From NCBI GenBank assembly GCA_934167835.1, contig CAKPLZ010000007.1:1-62070 (forward strand): 62,070 nt of DNA. The letters run 5' to 3'. This DNA comes from an uncultured Clostridia bacterium (GTDB lineage: Bacteria > Bacillota > Clostridia > TANB77 > CAG-508). Below are positions 61,381 to 62,070 of the stretch, piece by piece. The notes under the pieces were generated by a model that was not told the origin of the DNA, ran no database searches, and saw nothing but the letters and a program-made list of their open reading frames with translations. The position numbers and the translations under genes are program-made. Positions within the stretch are counted from its first letter, which is position 1, and every line of letters begins with the position of its first letter.

Positions 61381-61803
61381 ATGATGCACTTATATCTCGC
61401 GTTAGCATCCACCAAGGTTTATAACCTTAACCCGATTTGGATTATCGTCCTTACGGTGTGCGTAAGCCTTCTGACCATCTCGCTTTTCAGAACCATAGAA
61501 AAGCATTTGAACACGACTTTATATGAGGAATACGAAGCAGAAGAGGAGGACCCATACAAGGAAGGGAGAAAAGCGGTCACATACAGCATTATTTACAACC
61601 ATGACACAGAATTTTTCACCATAACATCCCGAGGCATCAGCTACCAAATCCACCGGAACTGTGTAGAACTCATTCCAGTGGATGAGGGAAAAGAACACGT
61701 TTTATTCATCTATTCACCAGATGGCCGAAACTTTCAAGCAAAACTTTTCCTGAGAAAGGAAAAAATCCAAGTCTTCAACGAATATATAACGCAGAGAACT
61801 TAA
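61381..61803 (+). CDS. Unknown 140-aa membrane-anchored protein (CGG-containing stand-alone gene)
   Basis: Starts at ATG 61381 behind TAGGAGG. One membrane helix lies near the N-terminus (WIIVLTVCVSLLTISLF, about residues 20-36). An acidic linker (EEYEAEEEDPYKEG) is followed by a beta-rich soluble domain (YSIIYNHDTEFFTITSRGIS, HVLFIYSPDGRNFQAKLF). No family is recognised. Codon use is more GC-rich than in rho, with in-frame CGG at 61654. It has its own promoter and terminator. Confidence 0.68.
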   Translation: MMHLYLALASTKVYNLNPIWIIVLTVCVSLLTISLFRTIEKHLNTTLYEEYEAEEEDPYKEGRKAVTYSIIYNHDTEFFTITSRGISYQIHRNCVELIPVDEGKEHVLFIYSPDGRNFQAKLFLRKEKIQVFNEYITQRT

Positions 61804-61810
61804 ATTTAAA

Positions 61811-61854
61811 AAATTCCCAATAATAGATAGAAATCTATATTGGGAATTTTTTTG
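61811..61854 (+). terminator. Rho-independent terminator
   Basis: AAATTCCCAATA/TATTGGGAATTT hairpin with seven T after the last gene. The remaining bases to 62070 are AT-rich, with an inverted repeat GCACAAAA/TTTTGTGC near 61958-61979 and no gene I can support. Confidence 0.9.
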
Positions 61855-62070
61855 TGTATATAATAATAAAATTATAATAAATTACTTTGTATAATTTATA
61901 TAGAATGTTATGGGTAAGGGTAGGGCAAAAAGTATATTTATCTATTTTAAACATTGCACAAAATCAAAGTTTTGTGCAAAAAAGAGTAGGAACAAATATA
62001 AAACCATACATATATGGTCCTACCCGCAAAATCTTGCAATTCCTTGCTATTACTAGTATTTAAGCTATTT

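Overview
The window is about 62 kb of very AT-rich, A-rich-sense DNA from a low-GC Gram-positive bacterium. Sporulation genes (spoIIP, spoIIM, yabP, yabQ), an HrcA-type operator, two T-box leaders, meso-diaminopimelate dehydrogenase and Gram-positive gene order (tig-clpP-clpX, rpsO-pnp, yabP-yabQ-divIC) point to an endospore-forming member of the Clostridia, probably uncultured and gut-associated. The species cannot be read from the sequence.

Layout. 1-6066 is the right end of an integrated element. It holds a DpnII-type GATC restriction-modification operon, a DUF6338 membrane protein, two small basic proteins, two copies of a structured repeat and a large serine recombinase. The recombinase abuts a peroxiredoxin gene that has lost its 5' end, so the element seems to sit inside that gene. 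6.7-9.2 kb holds small genes, an ECF sigma factor with a truncated beta-propeller partner, and tRNA-Met. 9.3-13.4 kb and 27.1-28.4 kb carry three prepilin-like surface proteins whose C-terminal 53-codon cassettes look like variable regions of a diversity-generating retroelement (DGR). An Rpn nuclease lies between the first two. The rest is mostly housekeeping: adhE, tig-clpPX, rpmF, spoIIP, prmC, punA, recN, nadE, rpsO-pnp-hpf-rpiA, asnS, fbp, clpB, engB-serS, pgsA-ligA, ddh-dtd, asnA, 5S rRNA and tRNAs, spoIIM, yabP-yabQ-divIC and rho. It also contains an MntA/HepT pair and a second type II toxin-antitoxin pair.

Two signals stand out. First, six genes (serine recombinase, pilin-like protein 2, M19 dipeptidase, nadE, engB, asnA) are each split by a +1 frameshift. 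In all six the shift falls on an in-frame CGG codon followed by A or T, and removing the C (or reading CGGA/CGGT as one codon) restores the protein. By eye, in-frame CGG is absent from all other AT-rich genes in the window. It occurs ten times in six stand-alone genes of quite different codon usage (6776, 31348, 34589, 41683, 45848, 61381), each with its own promoter and terminator. This suggests either recoding at a nearly unassigned CGG codon or a sequence-specific assembly artefact. Second, the three pilin-like proteins share equal-length, A-depleted, hypervariable C-terminal cassettes with no reverse transcriptase or template repeat in the window, as expected of dispersed DGR targets diversified in trans.
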